Assembly (NCBI RefSeq): GCF_000069185.1
Contig: NC_010397.1
Span: forward strand, 682,001-746,000
DNA: 64,000 nucleotides
Direction of reading: 5' to 3'
Source: Mycobacteroides abscessus ATCC 19977
GTDB lineage: Bacteria > Actinomycetota > Actinomycetes > Mycobacteriales > Mycobacteriaceae
The translations under genes and the position numbers were made by a program. Shown here in pieces: positions 39,018 through 48,404 of this stretch. The number at the start of each line of letters is the position of its first letter. Within the stretch, counting starts at the first letter, position 1. Under the pieces are notes generated by a model. The model ran no database searches, was not told the DNA's origin, and worked only from the letters and a program-made list of their open reading frames with translations.

Positions 39018-40604
39018 ATGGTCCGCTTGCGCAAACTCGCCGTGGCCGCATCCGCAATACTCGTCGCTGGATGCGGGATGGGCCGGCCGCCGGGCGCAAT
39101 CGACGGCGAATACCTCACGGTCGGCACCACAGATCGCGTTTCCACCCTCGATCCGGCGGGCGCCTATGACAATGGGTCGTTCCAGGTCGAAAATCAGGTC
39201 TACCCGTTCCTGATGAACTTCACGCCGGGGACCGGCGACCTCAAACCCGACCTGGCCGCTGGATGCGGGTTCGAGAACCCGACGCTGTACCGTTGCACAC
39301 TCAAGCCTGGCTCGGTGTTCGCCAACGGACACGAGCTCACCTCATCGGATGTGAAGTTTTCGTACGACCGCGAGCGCGTGATCAACGATCCCAATGGGCC
39401 GCAGTCGCTGCTGGCCAACCTTGATCGCGTCGAGACGCCCGATGACCTGACCGTCGACTTTCGGCTCAAGCTGCCCAATGATCAGACGTTCCCTCAAGTG
39501 CTGGCCACCAACGCCGGGCCTGTTATCGATGAAGAGGTCTTCCCGCCCGACCGGTTGCTCGACGACGACGCTATCGCGCGCGCAGAACCGTTCGCGGGGC
39601 CGTACACCATCACTTCACACACCAAGAATCAGCTGATAGGCCTGCGCGCCAACCCGAAATATGTTGGGGGCCTGGGCAAGCCGCAGTGGGATCTGATCGG
39701 CATCAAGTACTACACCGGTGGTGAAAATCTCAAGATCGATATTGAGAACCGGGCCATCGACGTCGCATATCGGAGCTTGTCGCCTAACGATATCGAAACG
39801 CTGCGGGTCAACCCGCGCCTGTCCGTGCATGAGGGCCCCGGCGGGGAGCTCAGGTACATCGTCTTCAACCTCAAGACGATGCCGGGTGTCACGGATGCGC
39901 AGAAGCTGGCCATCCGTAGGGCGGTCGCGTCGTTGGTGGACCGCGAAGCCCTGTCGCGTGACGTGTACAAGGGTGTCTACACCCCGGTCTATTCGGTGGT
40001 GCCTGAATCGATGGCGGGTTCCGTGGAGTCGTTCAAGGCGCTGTACGGCGTCAAGCCGAATGTTGATCTTGCCCGAAAGTTCTTGTCCGAAGCCCAGGTT
40101 GCGGCGCCGGTACTGATAAATCTCCAATACAACCCGGACCACTACGGGGGCAACTCATCGGAGGAGTACGCGGCGGTCAAGGGACAACTCGAGGCGTCCG
40201 GGCTGTTCTCGGTGGACCTACAGTCCACCGAGTGGGTGGCCTACCAGGAACGGCGATCATCGGATTCTTACCCGGTGTATCAGTTTGGCTGGTTTCCTGA
40301 TTTTCCCGACCCGGACAACTACCTGACGCCATTCTTCATGCCAGACAACATGTTGGTGAACCACTTTCAGAACGACACCATCACCCGGCTCATCACCGCC
40401 GAAGTCACCGAACCGGACAGCGCGAAGCGGCTGCGCATCATCGGGCAGATACAGGACCTGATGGCACGTGACTACATTTCGACGCTGCCACTGCTCACCG
40501 GAAAACAAATCGCGGTGTCGGTGAAGAATGTTGACGGGATCAAGCTCGGGCCCTCGTTCAAGTTTCAATTCACTCCGCTGAAGAAGACGGGTGGTACTGC
40601 ATGA
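39018..40604 (+). CDS. Peptide ABC transporter, solute-binding lipoprotein (family 5)
   Basis: 528 residues with a lipobox (LVAGC, Cys near residue 17) that anchors it outside the membrane. The body matches DppA/OppA-type binding proteins: TVGTTDRVSTLDPAG at the start of the mature domain, LKPGSVFANGHELTSSDVKFSYDR near residue 95 (family signature) and PDPDNYLTPFF near residue 430. Binds di- or oligopeptides, or possibly heme as reported for mycobacterial DppA. First gene of a four-gene operon (binding protein, two permeases, fused ATPase). Confidence 0.92.
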   Translation: MVRLRKLAVAASAILVAGCGMGRPPGAIDGEYLTVGTTDRVSTLDPAGAYDNGSFQVENQVYPFLMNFTPGTGDLKPDLAAGCGFENPTLYRCTLKPGSVFANGHELTSSDVKFSYDRERVINDPNGPQSLLANLDRVETPDDLTVDFRLKLPNDQTFPQVLATNAGPVIDEEVFPPDRLLDDDAIARAEPFAGPYTITSHTKNQLIGLRANPKYVGGLGKPQWDLIGIKYYTGGENLKIDIENRAIDVAYRSLSPNDIETLRVNPRLSVHEGPGGELRYIVFNLKTMPGVTDAQKLAIRRAVASLVDREALSRDVYKGVYTPVYSVVPESMAGSVESFKALYGVKPNVDLARKFLSEAQVAAPVLINLQYNPDHYGGNSSEEYAAVKGQLEASGLFSVDLQSTEWVAYQERRSSDSYPVYQFGWFPDFPDPDNYLTPFFMPDNMLVNHFQNDTITRLITAEVTEPDSAKRLRIIGQIQDLMARDYISTLPLLTGKQIAVSVKNVDGIKLGPSFKFQFTPLKKTGGTA

Positions 40605-41626
40605 GCACCACGCTTCTGCGTTATCTCGGAGTGCGTTTGGCGCTTATCATCCCGACAGCGTGGATCCTGATGACACTGGTCTTCGTGCTCATGCGGGGGA
40701 TCGGCGATCCCATCACCGCCCAGGCCGGTGGTCGGCTCACGCCGGCAGAGATAGCCAAACGCAAGGCCGAGGCAGGATTTGACCGGCCTATCTGGGCCCA
40801 GTACTGGGAGTACCTCACCGGGTTGCTCCGTGGTGACCTCGGGCAGACGCTGACCGACAAGCGGTCGATCGCCGATATCATCGTGGTCAATGGGGCTGCC
40901 ACGCTGGAGCTCGCGGTGGGCGCCATCGTGGTGGCGTTGCTGGTGGGAATTCCGTTGGGGCGTATAGCTGCAACGCACCGCGACAGAATCGCCGACGTGT
41001 TCTTGCGGCTGGCGGCGGTATTCTTCTATGCCGCGCCGGTGTTCTTTGTGGCGATTCTGCTCAAGCTGTTCTTCTCGGTGAAGCTGGGCTGGCTGCCGGC
41101 CTCCGGGCGCAGCACGGTGGGTACCGAGATAGCGCTCGACGCCATGCCGCACCGCACCCATCTGCTGTTGGTCGACACTGTGTTATACGGCAACGGGGCA
41201 TATTTCGTGGATGCCCTCAAACATCTCGTGTTGCCGGTGCTCGCACTGGGGTTGTTGACGGCCGGGGTATTCCTGCGGCTGGTGCGGGTCAATCTGCTGC
41301 AAACGCTGCGCGCCGGATACGTGGATGCGGCCCGGGCGCGCGGGCTGCCGGAGCGGGTTGTGGTAGGGCGGCACGCATTCCGGAACTCGCTGGTTCCGGT
41401 GGTGACGGTCATGGGGATGCAGATCGCCATGCTGCTCGCCGGCGCCGTACTGACCGAGACGGCTTTCGAATGGAACGGTCTGGGTTCGCAGCTGGCACAC
41501 TATCTTTCCGCGCGCGACTTCATAGCGGTGCAAGGCATCGTCACAGTGATCGCGATCATCGTCGCGGTGATGAGCTTCGTCATCGACTTGGTGGTGGCCT
41601 TCATCGACCCGAGGGTGAGGTTCTGA
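40601..41626 (+). CDS. Peptide ABC transporter permease, DppB/OppB type
   Basis: 341 residues and six predicted membrane helices, with the EAA-loop of binding-protein-dependent permeases (YVDAARARGLPERVVVGRHAFRNSLVPVVTV near residue 240) and the N-terminal cytoplasmic TAQAGGRLTPAEIAKRKAEAGFDRPIW typical of DppB. Forms the channel with the next gene. Coupled to the binding protein by a 4-bp overlap (ATGA). Confidence 0.93.
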   Translation: MSTTLLRYLGVRLALIIPTAWILMTLVFVLMRGIGDPITAQAGGRLTPAEIAKRKAEAGFDRPIWAQYWEYLTGLLRGDLGQTLTDKRSIADIIVVNGAATLELAVGAIVVALLVGIPLGRIAATHRDRIADVFLRLAAVFFYAAPVFFVAILLKLFFSVKLGWLPASGRSTVGTEIALDAMPHRTHLLLVDTVLYGNGAYFVDALKHLVLPVLALGLLTAGVFLRLVRVNLLQTLRAGYVDAARARGLPERVVVGRHAFRNSLVPVVTVMGMQIAMLLAGAVLTETAFEWNGLGSQLAHYLSARDFIAVQGIVTVIAIIVAVMSFVIDLVVAFIDPRVRF

Positions 41627-42567
41627 TGACAACGTCAGTGAGCAAGCCACACGGAAACCGGCTCCGCAGGCTCCCGGGCGCCGACCTACTGCGCTCCGTG
41701 CATGGGCTGCAGCGCTGGACGCTCGTCGTCGGTCTCGTTCTCGTCGCCGGATTCATCGCCATCGCGGTGTTGGCACCCGTTCTGGCGCCCTACGGGTTCT
41801 CGCAAACCAGCGCGGACGGCCTCGATTTCGTTCGGCAGCAGGCTCCGTCCTGGCAGCACTGGTTCGGTACCTCGGTGCGCGGAGAAGATGTGTTGTCTCG
41901 TGTGCTGTTCGGCGCGCGCACTGCGCTGCTGGTCATTGTTACCTCGCTGGTGGTTTCGCTACCCGCGGGCGTGGTGCTGGGTCTTACCTCCGGATACCTG
42001 GGCGGCTGGCTGGATCGCGCGTTGGTACTGGTGATGGACGCGCTATACGCCATGCCCTCATTGTTGCTGGCCATCGTGGTGTCAATCGCGGTCACCGGCG
42101 GGCAATCCAGCACTGGGGGAGGCATACTCGCGGCGGCCATCGCCATCATGGCCGTCTTCGTGCCGCAGTACTTTCGGGTGGTGCGTAACGCCACCGTAGG
42201 TGTGAAACAGGAGCCCTTCGTCGATGCCGCAAGAGTTACGGGCGCCGGTACCCCTCGGATCTTGTTCCGGCACATCCTTTCCAACGTCACCTCCTCACTG
42301 CCGGTCATCATCACCCTCAACGGAGCGGAGGCGATTCTGACGCTGGCGGGGCTGGGCTTCCTGGGCTTCGGGATCGAGCCCACCCAGGCCGCTGAATGGG
42401 GCTATGACCTAAACAAGGCGTTATCGGATGTGGCCAACGGAATTTGGTGGACGGGGGTGTTTCCGGGTATCGCCATAGTCCTGGTGGTGCTGGGCATGAC
42501 GCTGGTGGGTGAGAGCCTCAACGAGGTCATCAACCCCCTGTTGCGGACCCGGCGGGGTGAGGCATGA
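41626..42567 (+). CDS. Peptide ABC transporter permease, DppC/OppC type
   Basis: 313 residues. One N-terminal helix (LVVGLVLVAGFIAIAVLAPVLAPYG) and five more, HWFGTSVRGEDVLSRV (DppC signature) near residue 80 and an EAA loop FVDAARVTGAGTPRILFRHILSN near residue 200. The ATG at 41626 overlaps the upstream stop (TGATG). The frame upstream belongs to the shadow of DppB. Confidence 0.93.
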   Translation: MTTSVSKPHGNRLRRLPGADLLRSVHGLQRWTLVVGLVLVAGFIAIAVLAPVLAPYGFSQTSADGLDFVRQQAPSWQHWFGTSVRGEDVLSRVLFGARTALLVIVTSLVVSLPAGVVLGLTSGYLGGWLDRALVLVMDALYAMPSLLLAIVVSIAVTGGQSSTGGGILAAAIAIMAVFVPQYFRVVRNATVGVKQEPFVDAARVTGAGTPRILFRHILSNVTSSLPVIITLNGAEAILTLAGLGFLGFGIEPTQAAEWGYDLNKALSDVANGIWWTGVFPGIAIVLVVLGMTLVGESLNEVINPLLRTRRGEA

Positions 42568-44210
42568 GCCACGTCGAAGCCTCGTCGGCACTTTCCTTTC
42601 GGTCGTTGTCGGTGACGTTCAGCACCGACAGTGGTCCGGTGTCCGCGGTCGACGACGTATCGTTCGACGTCAAGCCCGGAGAAGTGCTGGCCGTCGTCGG
42701 AGAATCGGGTTCGGGCAAGTCGGTGTCCTCGCGTACCGCGATCCGGCTACTGCCGGACACCGCGCGTATCACCGGTTCGGTTCTGCTGGATGGCCGCGAC
42801 GTGACCAAACTTTCGGGTCGTGAGCTGGCAGCCATGCGCGGCAAGGACATCGCGATGGTGTTTCAGGAACCCGGTGCGGCCCTGGACCCGTTGTTCACCA
42901 TCGGGTATCAGGTTGCCGAGGCGGTCCGCGCGCACTCGGATATGAGTCGCGTGCAGGCCCGCGCGCGAGTCATCGAGCTGTTGAAGCTGGTGCGGCTGCC
43001 CGACCCCGAGCGACGCTACGACTGTTATCCGCACCAGCTCTCCGGCGGCCAGAAACAACGCGTGGTGATTGCCATAGCCATCGCGTGCGACCCGAAGGTG
43101 ATCATCGCCGACGAGCCCACCACAGCGCTGGACGTAACCGTGCAAGCCGAAATCCTCGAGCTGCTGCGCGACCTGCGAGACAGGATCGGCAGCGCCATCG
43201 TGTTGATCACCCACAACATGGGTGTGGTTGCCGACATAGCGGACCGTGTAGTGGTCATGAAACAGGGCAAGGTCGTTGAAATAGCGCCGGTGGAAAGGCT
43301 TTTCGCTGAACCTGCCGAGCCGTACACCCGTGTGCTGCTGGCCGCTGTGCCCCACCTTGGGCAGGGAGATCCCGAACATGGCGCTGAGCCGCGCGAAGAC
43401 ATCGGCGAGCCCGTGTTGGAGGTATCCCACCTGGTGGTGGAGTTCCCCGGGCTGCTGGGCCGGGCAGCGTTCCGCGCGGTCGATGATGTGAGCTTCGGTA
43501 TCGGGCGTGGGAAAACCCTGGGATTGGTGGGAGAGTCCGGATCAGGAAAGTCGACCATCGGTCGATGCGTGGCGGCCTTGCAGCAACCCGCCGCGGGGTC
43601 GGTGCGGGTGCTCGGCCAGGAGATCGTGGGCATGAGCCAGCGCAAGCTGCGCCCGCTGCGAGCCAAGTTCGGATTCGTGTTCCAGGATCCGGCTACCGCG
43701 CTCAACCCGAAGATGCGCGTGGGTGACTGCATCGCCGAACCCATGTGGGTGCACCGTTACGGCGATCGGGGCAAAATCGTGGCCCGGGTGGCCGAGCTGA
43801 TTGACGCGGTGCAGCTTCCTTCAGGAACCGAAAACCGTTACCCACACGAGCTTTCGGGAGGGCAGCGACAGCGTGCCAACCTGGCGCGCGCTTTGGCGCT
43901 GGGCCCGGACCTGTTGGTCGCCGATGAGCCCACCAGCGCGCTTGATGTATCGGTGCAGGCGGCCGTGTTGGATCTTTTCGAGGAACTACAGCGCCAGTGG
44001 CGGTTCGCCTGCCTGTTCATCAGCCACGATCTTGCCGTGGTGGATCGGCTGGCCGACGAGGTGGCGGTGCTGCGCCACGGCGTCTTGGAAGAGCTGGGGC
44101 CCCGCGGCGAGATCTTGCACAACCCGTCACGCGCGTACACCCGCGCATTGGTGGCCGCCGTGCCTGTGCCGGATCCGGTGAAGCAGCGCGCGCGGCGCAA
44201 CGGTCATTAG
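42564..44210 (+). CDS. Peptide ABC transporter ATPase, fused DppD-DppF type
   Basis: 548 residues with two complete nucleotide-binding domains in one chain. Domain 1: Walker A GESGSGKS near residue 50, signature LSGGQKQR, Walker B VIIADEPT. Domain 2: Walker A GESGSGKST near residue 318, signature LSGGQRQRANLARAL, Walker B LLVADEPT. In many bacteria these are separate DppD and DppF; fusion is also seen, from memory, in M. tuberculosis DppD. Powers uptake through the two permeases. Coupled by ATGA. The stop overlaps the convergent lipase stop (TTAG). Confidence 0.95.
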   Translation: MSHVEASSALSFRSLSVTFSTDSGPVSAVDDVSFDVKPGEVLAVVGESGSGKSVSSRTAIRLLPDTARITGSVLLDGRDVTKLSGRELAAMRGKDIAMVFQEPGAALDPLFTIGYQVAEAVRAHSDMSRVQARARVIELLKLVRLPDPERRYDCYPHQLSGGQKQRVVIAIAIACDPKVIIADEPTTALDVTVQAEILELLRDLRDRIGSAIVLITHNMGVVADIADRVVVMKQGKVVEIAPVERLFAEPAEPYTRVLLAAVPHLGQGDPEHGAEPREDIGEPVLEVSHLVVEFPGLLGRAAFRAVDDVSFGIGRGKTLGLVGESGSGKSTIGRCVAALQQPAAGSVRVLGQEIVGMSQRKLRPLRAKFGFVFQDPATALNPKMRVGDCIAEPMWVHRYGDRGKIVARVAELIDAVQLPSGTENRYPHELSGGQRQRANLARALALGPDLLVADEPTSALDVSVQAAVLDLFEELQRQWRFACLFISHDLAVVDRLADEVAVLRHGVLEELGPRGEILHNPSRAYTRALVAAVPVPDPVKQRARRNGH

Positions 44211-46180
44211 GAGCCGCCCGCGGAGTGCTCGTGGGCGGTCCCGCCGGAAGACTTCGTGTGCCCGCCGGAGCCGGAGTCGGTCTGCGTGTGCGCTGCCTTG
44301 GTCTCGGCGGCTGAGCCGGTCGCGCCAGACGACGGCGGCGCGCCCGGACTGCTCGGCGTAACGGTATGTGTCGCACTATCATTGGTGTGTGTGCTGGTTT
44401 CGGCCGCCGCGGCCGGTGTGTCGTTGGTCTTGATGGCAGCCGATGTCTTCGGCTTCTTCGCGGATCCTGAATCGGCCGCCGTGCCGGTCGAATGGTCGGA
44501 CGGCAATCTGCTGCCCGCTGTTTTGCCGTCTCGGCTTATCCCGTTGGCGCCGATTCCGATCTTCGGTGTGATCGCGTTGTTCGCGTGCGTCACCTGCGTG
44601 TTGCCGGCATCCGGCTTACCGGGTGACTGATGTGTTTTCGTCTCAGTGCTCGCCGGGGACGACGTGGTGGTGGCTTCGGCGGTTTTGGCCAGGCGATCCG
44701 GCTGCGCCGGTTTCTTGGTGTCTGGCGCTTGTCCGGCGGGGGCGTTGGCAACCGTCACGCCGTGTGTCTCGCTAATCGAGACGGACTGGCCGCCGCGCTT
44801 CAGCGTGACGTCGCCTCCCGTGACCTCAAGAGTCGCACCCGAGGGGGTAGTGGCCTTGGTCGCTGGCGCTGTCGCTGCCTTGCCGGGCGATTGGCGCACC
44901 TGCTTTTCGGGGTGCTGGGGTGTTGTGTCGGTGTGGTTGTCGACGGTTGCGACGATGTTCTTGCCCTCAGAGATAGTGGTTGTGTTGCCATCCTTGGTGA
45001 GCGTGGTGCCGGGGTTGTCCTTGACCTGCTCGGGTGAACGCTGGGCAGACTGGCTGGATTTGAGGTAATTGGTCACCGCGGAGATGACTTCCACGCTGTT
45101 CAAGCCGTGACCGACCACACCGTCGCGCGGTACACCCGGCAGAGAATGCGCTTCGATATTGACAGCGGTGGAACCCGGTGCCGCTGTGATGAATTGAGAC
45201 TTGTACGGGGTGGCCACGACATCATCGTTGGTACTCACCACCAGATAGTCGACTCCCGGTTTGGTGTCCGGCAGTGTGTTGAGCCTATCGAGAAAGCGGC
45301 TGCCCACGGTTTGTTGTGACAAGGAAGGCCAGGCCAGCGCGCTTGCGGCCGAGTAGATCACATCCTTTACGGGTTTCCAGCCGTTGATGTTTACTGAATT
45401 GCCCACGGGCCCAATGAAATCAGCAAGCCCGCTGAAGGTGGTTCCGTGGCTGGAGGGTGCCAGTTGAACCACGTTGGCCACACTGTCGGATTTGTCTTGT
45501 GCTACGAAGTTCTTGATCAACAGCCCGCCCTGGGAGTGACCGACGAGGTCGACCTTGCTCGCGCCTGTCTGGTTCAGAACATGCGAGACCTCGTCGGCAA
45601 GCTGTTGGGTGGACACCTCGACGTCACCGAAGCCGCGCAGGCCGATCTTCTCTCCGATCGACCCGATGAGGCCCTGAAACCCGGTCTGGCCGTATTCGAA
45701 GGTGAAGGCCTTCATGCCCGCGCCATGCAGACTCGTCGTCATAGCGTCCCAATACTTTTGATTCTCGGCAGTCCCATGAACCAGGACGACCGGGATGCTG
45801 CCGGGCGTGGGTTTGTCGGCTCCGGCAGCCGGCGCGAGCGATTCGGACTTGATGACCGCGCCCGGACCACGGCCGTTGTCACCTGGGTTCAGCGAGACGG
45901 TGGTCCTGCGGGTGATGGTCAGCGCCGCTGGGGAATCGGTGCCCACTCCGAGTGGCGTCGAGCTCGAGGTCAGAGAGATGAACCCGGACTCCACCGTGAA
46001 GGTCATGGGCCCGGGCAGCGGACTGCTCGAGACCACCTGAAGTGTGGTGGGCGCCCCTTCCGTGACAACCAAGGATGCGACCAGGGCAGTGGCCAATAGG
46101 ATCCGCAGCTTGCCCGCACGTGGGTGCTGCGGTGCGGGATCCCGTAAGGCACCGCGTGCCCGGTGCGATGCCGTCGGCAT
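44207..46180 (-). CDS. Secreted lipase/esterase with long low-complexity C-terminal tail
   Basis: 657 residues. An N-terminal membrane-spanning or signal segment (LRILLATALVASLVVTEG), then an alpha/beta-hydrolase (about residues 125-385) with VVLVHGTAENQKYW, nucleophile Ser216 in GHSQGGLL and a C-terminal GVVGHGLNSVEV histidine: a lipase class 2/PGAP1-like pattern. The last ~270 residues are low-complexity (Thr, Ala, Ser, Lys, Gly, Pro, few hydrophobics), likely disordered and exposed. Only the first part is catalytic. Convergent with the transporter ATPase. Confidence 0.88.
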   Translation of the reverse strand: MPTASHRARGALRDPAPQHPRAGKLRILLATALVASLVVTEGAPTTLQVVSSSPLPGPMTFTVESGFISLTSSSTPLGVGTDSPAALTITRRTTVSLNPGDNGRGPGAVIKSESLAPAAGADKPTPGSIPVVLVHGTAENQKYWDAMTTSLHGAGMKAFTFEYGQTGFQGLIGSIGEKIGLRGFGDVEVSTQQLADEVSHVLNQTGASKVDLVGHSQGGLLIKNFVAQDKSDSVANVVQLAPSSHGTTFSGLADFIGPVGNSVNINGWKPVKDVIYSAASALAWPSLSQQTVGSRFLDRLNTLPDTKPGVDYLVVSTNDDVVATPYKSQFITAAPGSTAVNIEAHSLPGVPRDGVVGHGLNSVEVISAVTNYLKSSQSAQRSPEQVKDNPGTTLTKDGNTTTISEGKNIVATVDNHTDTTPQHPEKQVRQSPGKAATAPATKATTPSGATLEVTGGDVTLKRGGQSVSISETHGVTVANAPAGQAPDTKKPAQPDRLAKTAEATTTSSPASTETKTHQSPGKPDAGNTQVTHANNAITPKIGIGANGISRDGKTAGSRLPSDHSTGTAADSGSAKKPKTSAAIKTNDTPAAAAETSTHTNDSATHTVTPSSPGAPPSSGATGSAAETKAAHTQTDSGSGGHTKSSGGTAHEHSAGGS

Positions 46181-46276
46181 GAATTAGACGGTAAGTGCTC
46201 AAACTGTGGATCGCATGTCGAGCGCTCTAATTTTGTTGTAACACTGGTGGTTTGTGATTGGAGTCACGGCCACGCA

Positions 46277-47692
46277 TCAGCCCAGTATCGAGAAGGGCTG
46301 TGCCTCCTCGATTTCCATCGCCAGCTCGAGCAACGTTCGTTCACTGCCTCGGCGGCCGCTGAACATCACTCCGATGGGCAGGCCGTCGGGGTCTTGGCCG
46401 AGCGGCAGCGATATCGCTGGCGCACCGGAGGCGTTGTGCACCGGAGTGAATCCCACGTACGAGCTGAGCTTGTCCAGCAGTACGTCGGGATCCTGGTCCG
46501 GGGTGAGATACCCGATGCGTGGCGTGGTGTGGGTGAGCACGGGCGTGAGCACCGCATCGATACCGGTGGTGAAGCCGCGTTCGTATACCCGGGCGGCGGC
46601 GGCCAGGCGTGCCAAGAAGAGCGGCGTGCGGTACGAGCGCCTGACGAATCTGCGGCTGAGCCCGAGGGTCAGCCGGTCCAACTTAGCGGGGTCGAACCCC
46701 TCGAACAGCCGGGGACCACCCTTAGCCACGGCGAAGGCCAAGAAGGCCCAGTAGTCCTCGAAGTCGATCTTGAACGACGGAAGCACGGCGGGTGTGTACG
46801 GTTCGACGGTGTGGCCAAGGGATTCAAGCAATTCCGCGGCGGAGTTCACTGCCTGCCGGGTTGGGTTGTCGGTGGCGGGAGTGAAGGGGGAATCCATGCA
46901 TAGGCCGATGCGCAGCCGGCGCTGGACCGGGCGATCCACGTGCCCGATCGGTGTCAACTTTGGGTTGCGATAGTGCAGTTCGGCCGACTCGAAGAAGCGG
47001 GCACAGTCCCGCACACTGCGCACCAGCACCCCCTCGGCGACGATTTTCACTGGGGCCGAACTGCTCGACGGGTCGCCCAAAAGCCTTCCGCGGCTCGGCT
47101 TGAGGCCGACGAGTCCGCAGGCCGCCGCGGGGATCCGGATCGAGCCGCCGCCGTCATTGCCGTGTGCGATGGGCACCACACCGGCGGCTACCAGTGCCGC
47201 CGACCCGCCGGAGGATCCGCCGGCAGAGAAGTCCGTATGCCACGGATTGCGGGTAGCCGAGCCACCTGCGCGCTCCGTGGTGGCAGACCAGCCGTATTCG
47301 GGCATGGTCGTCGAGGCGATGGGGATCACGCCGGTGCTGAGGAATTGTCGTGCGAACGGTCCATCGTCAGTCTGCGGTGCCGGCGTGATCGCCGCCGAGC
47401 CTTCCGTCAGTGGCATACCCGCCACGTGGATATTGCATTTCGTCGCGGTGGGCACACCCCGAAAAGTGCCGGAAGTGCTGGACGCGGCGTCTGCCTGTTC
47501 GGCGCGCTCGCGGGCGCGCGGAAAATCCTTGAATTCCACTGCGTTGAGCGTCGGGTTGACCCGCTCGAGACGGACGATGGCGGCCTCGGCGCATTCGGCG
47601 GCAGTGACCTCGCCGGAGGCGATTCGCTCGGCGACTCCGGTGGCATCCAGGTCGCCCAGGGCGTCCTCGGTAAACGCGTGGATGCGGGTCAT
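46277..47692 (-). CDS. Amidase (amidase-signature family)
   Basis: 471 residues with the Ser-cisSer-Lys triad: Lys85 in PTATKCNIHVAG, cis-Ser160 in SAGGSSGGS and nucleophile Ser184 in GNDGGGSIRIPAA. These enzymes hydrolyse aryl, aliphatic or peptide amides to acids and ammonia. ATG 47692 is coupled to the TetR stop (ATGA), so TetR and amidase form one operon and TetR likely represses it. Substrate unknown; no export signal. Confidence 0.94.
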   Translation of the reverse strand: MTRIHAFTEDALGDLDATGVAERIASGEVTAAECAEAAIVRLERVNPTLNAVEFKDFPRARERAEQADAASSTSGTFRGVPTATKCNIHVAGMPLTEGSAAITPAPQTDDGPFARQFLSTGVIPIASTTMPEYGWSATTERAGGSATRNPWHTDFSAGGSSGGSAALVAAGVVPIAHGNDGGGSIRIPAAACGLVGLKPSRGRLLGDPSSSSAPVKIVAEGVLVRSVRDCARFFESAELHYRNPKLTPIGHVDRPVQRRLRIGLCMDSPFTPATDNPTRQAVNSAAELLESLGHTVEPYTPAVLPSFKIDFEDYWAFLAFAVAKGGPRLFEGFDPAKLDRLTLGLSRRFVRRSYRTPLFLARLAAAARVYERGFTTGIDAVLTPVLTHTTPRIGYLTPDQDPDVLLDKLSSYVGFTPVHNASGAPAISLPLGQDPDGLPIGVMFSGRRGSERTLLELAMEIEEAQPFSILG

Positions 47693-48312
47693 TCGTGACC
47701 TCCTAGGTAAGCGACGATCGCGTTGGTCAGCCCGCGACGGGCCTCCTCGAGATCCGAATAGGTACCCAGCTGTTTTTCGGAAACAAGCCCTCGCATGGCG
47801 CCGGGGATGAAGGCCGCCACCTCGCGCACTCGGACAGGATCCACCTCCAAGCCGTCGAACGCCTGCTGGCACGCCCGCGCCCAACGATGCTTCCACGAGG
47901 CCAGCTCGGCGGCCGTTCGGGGGTACAGACGCTCGAGTTCGGCGGGTTCGGGTGGCAGTGCCCGGCGCAGGTTCTCGATCGCGCGTGAGTCCGGGGCGGT
48001 CAGGCCGCGATAGAGGGTTTCGACGATCGCGCTGACCCGTCGATCCAGCGGACCCACCGGATCGTTTCGCCAGGGTTGTTCGCCGCGGCGCTCGGCGGTG
48101 CGCTGGAGCACCGCTGCCCACAGTCCGTCGATATCGCCGAATTGGTATTTCACCGCGCCCCAGGTGGCGCCGCACTCCTTGGCGATCTTGTTGGCAGACA
48201 CCGCTGCCGGATCTCCGGAGGCGAGCACTCGGAGGGCGGCCTCAAGCATGCTCTCGCGGGTTGCCAGACCGCGACGATTCGCCCGCCGCCCGGTGGCCAC
48301 CACTTCGCTCAT
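47689..48312 (-). CDS. TetR-family transcriptional regulator
   Basis: 207 residues with an N-terminal helix-turn-helix (VSANKIAKECGATWGAVKYQFGDIDGLW). ATG 48312 follows a TAGCAT -10 box (48320-48325) by 7 nt, so it is leaderless. It is divergent from the Rieske oxygenase; a 22-bp inverted repeat in between (48341-48362) is a good candidate operator, so it may control both the amidase operon and the oxygenase operon. Confidence 0.9.
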   Translation of the reverse strand: MSEVVATGRRANRRGLATRESMLEAALRVLASGDPAAVSANKIAKECGATWGAVKYQFGDIDGLWAAVLQRTAERRGEQPWRNDPVGPLDRRVSAIVETLYRGLTAPDSRAIENLRRALPPEPAELERLYPRTAAELASWKHRWARACQQAFDGLEVDPVRVREVAAFIPGAMRGLVSEKQLGTYSDLEEARRGLTNAIVAYLGGHE

Positions 48313-48340
48313 CCGGACGATGCTAGCGCGTGCGGGAATT

Positions 48341-48362
48341 TTTCATAGAAGTCTCTGTGAAA
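48341..48362. promoter_or_regulatory. Candidate TetR operator between divergent operons
   Basis: TTTCATAGA and TCTGTGAAA are 9-bp half-sites matching at 8 of 9 positions around AGTC. The site lies just upstream of the leaderless TetR promoter and before the TACTGT -10 of the Rieske gene, so binding could repress both. Confidence 0.55.
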
Positions 48363-48404
48363 GTTGGTCGGAATGGATTACTGTCGCCGCTTGAGGAGGT
48401 TCCG

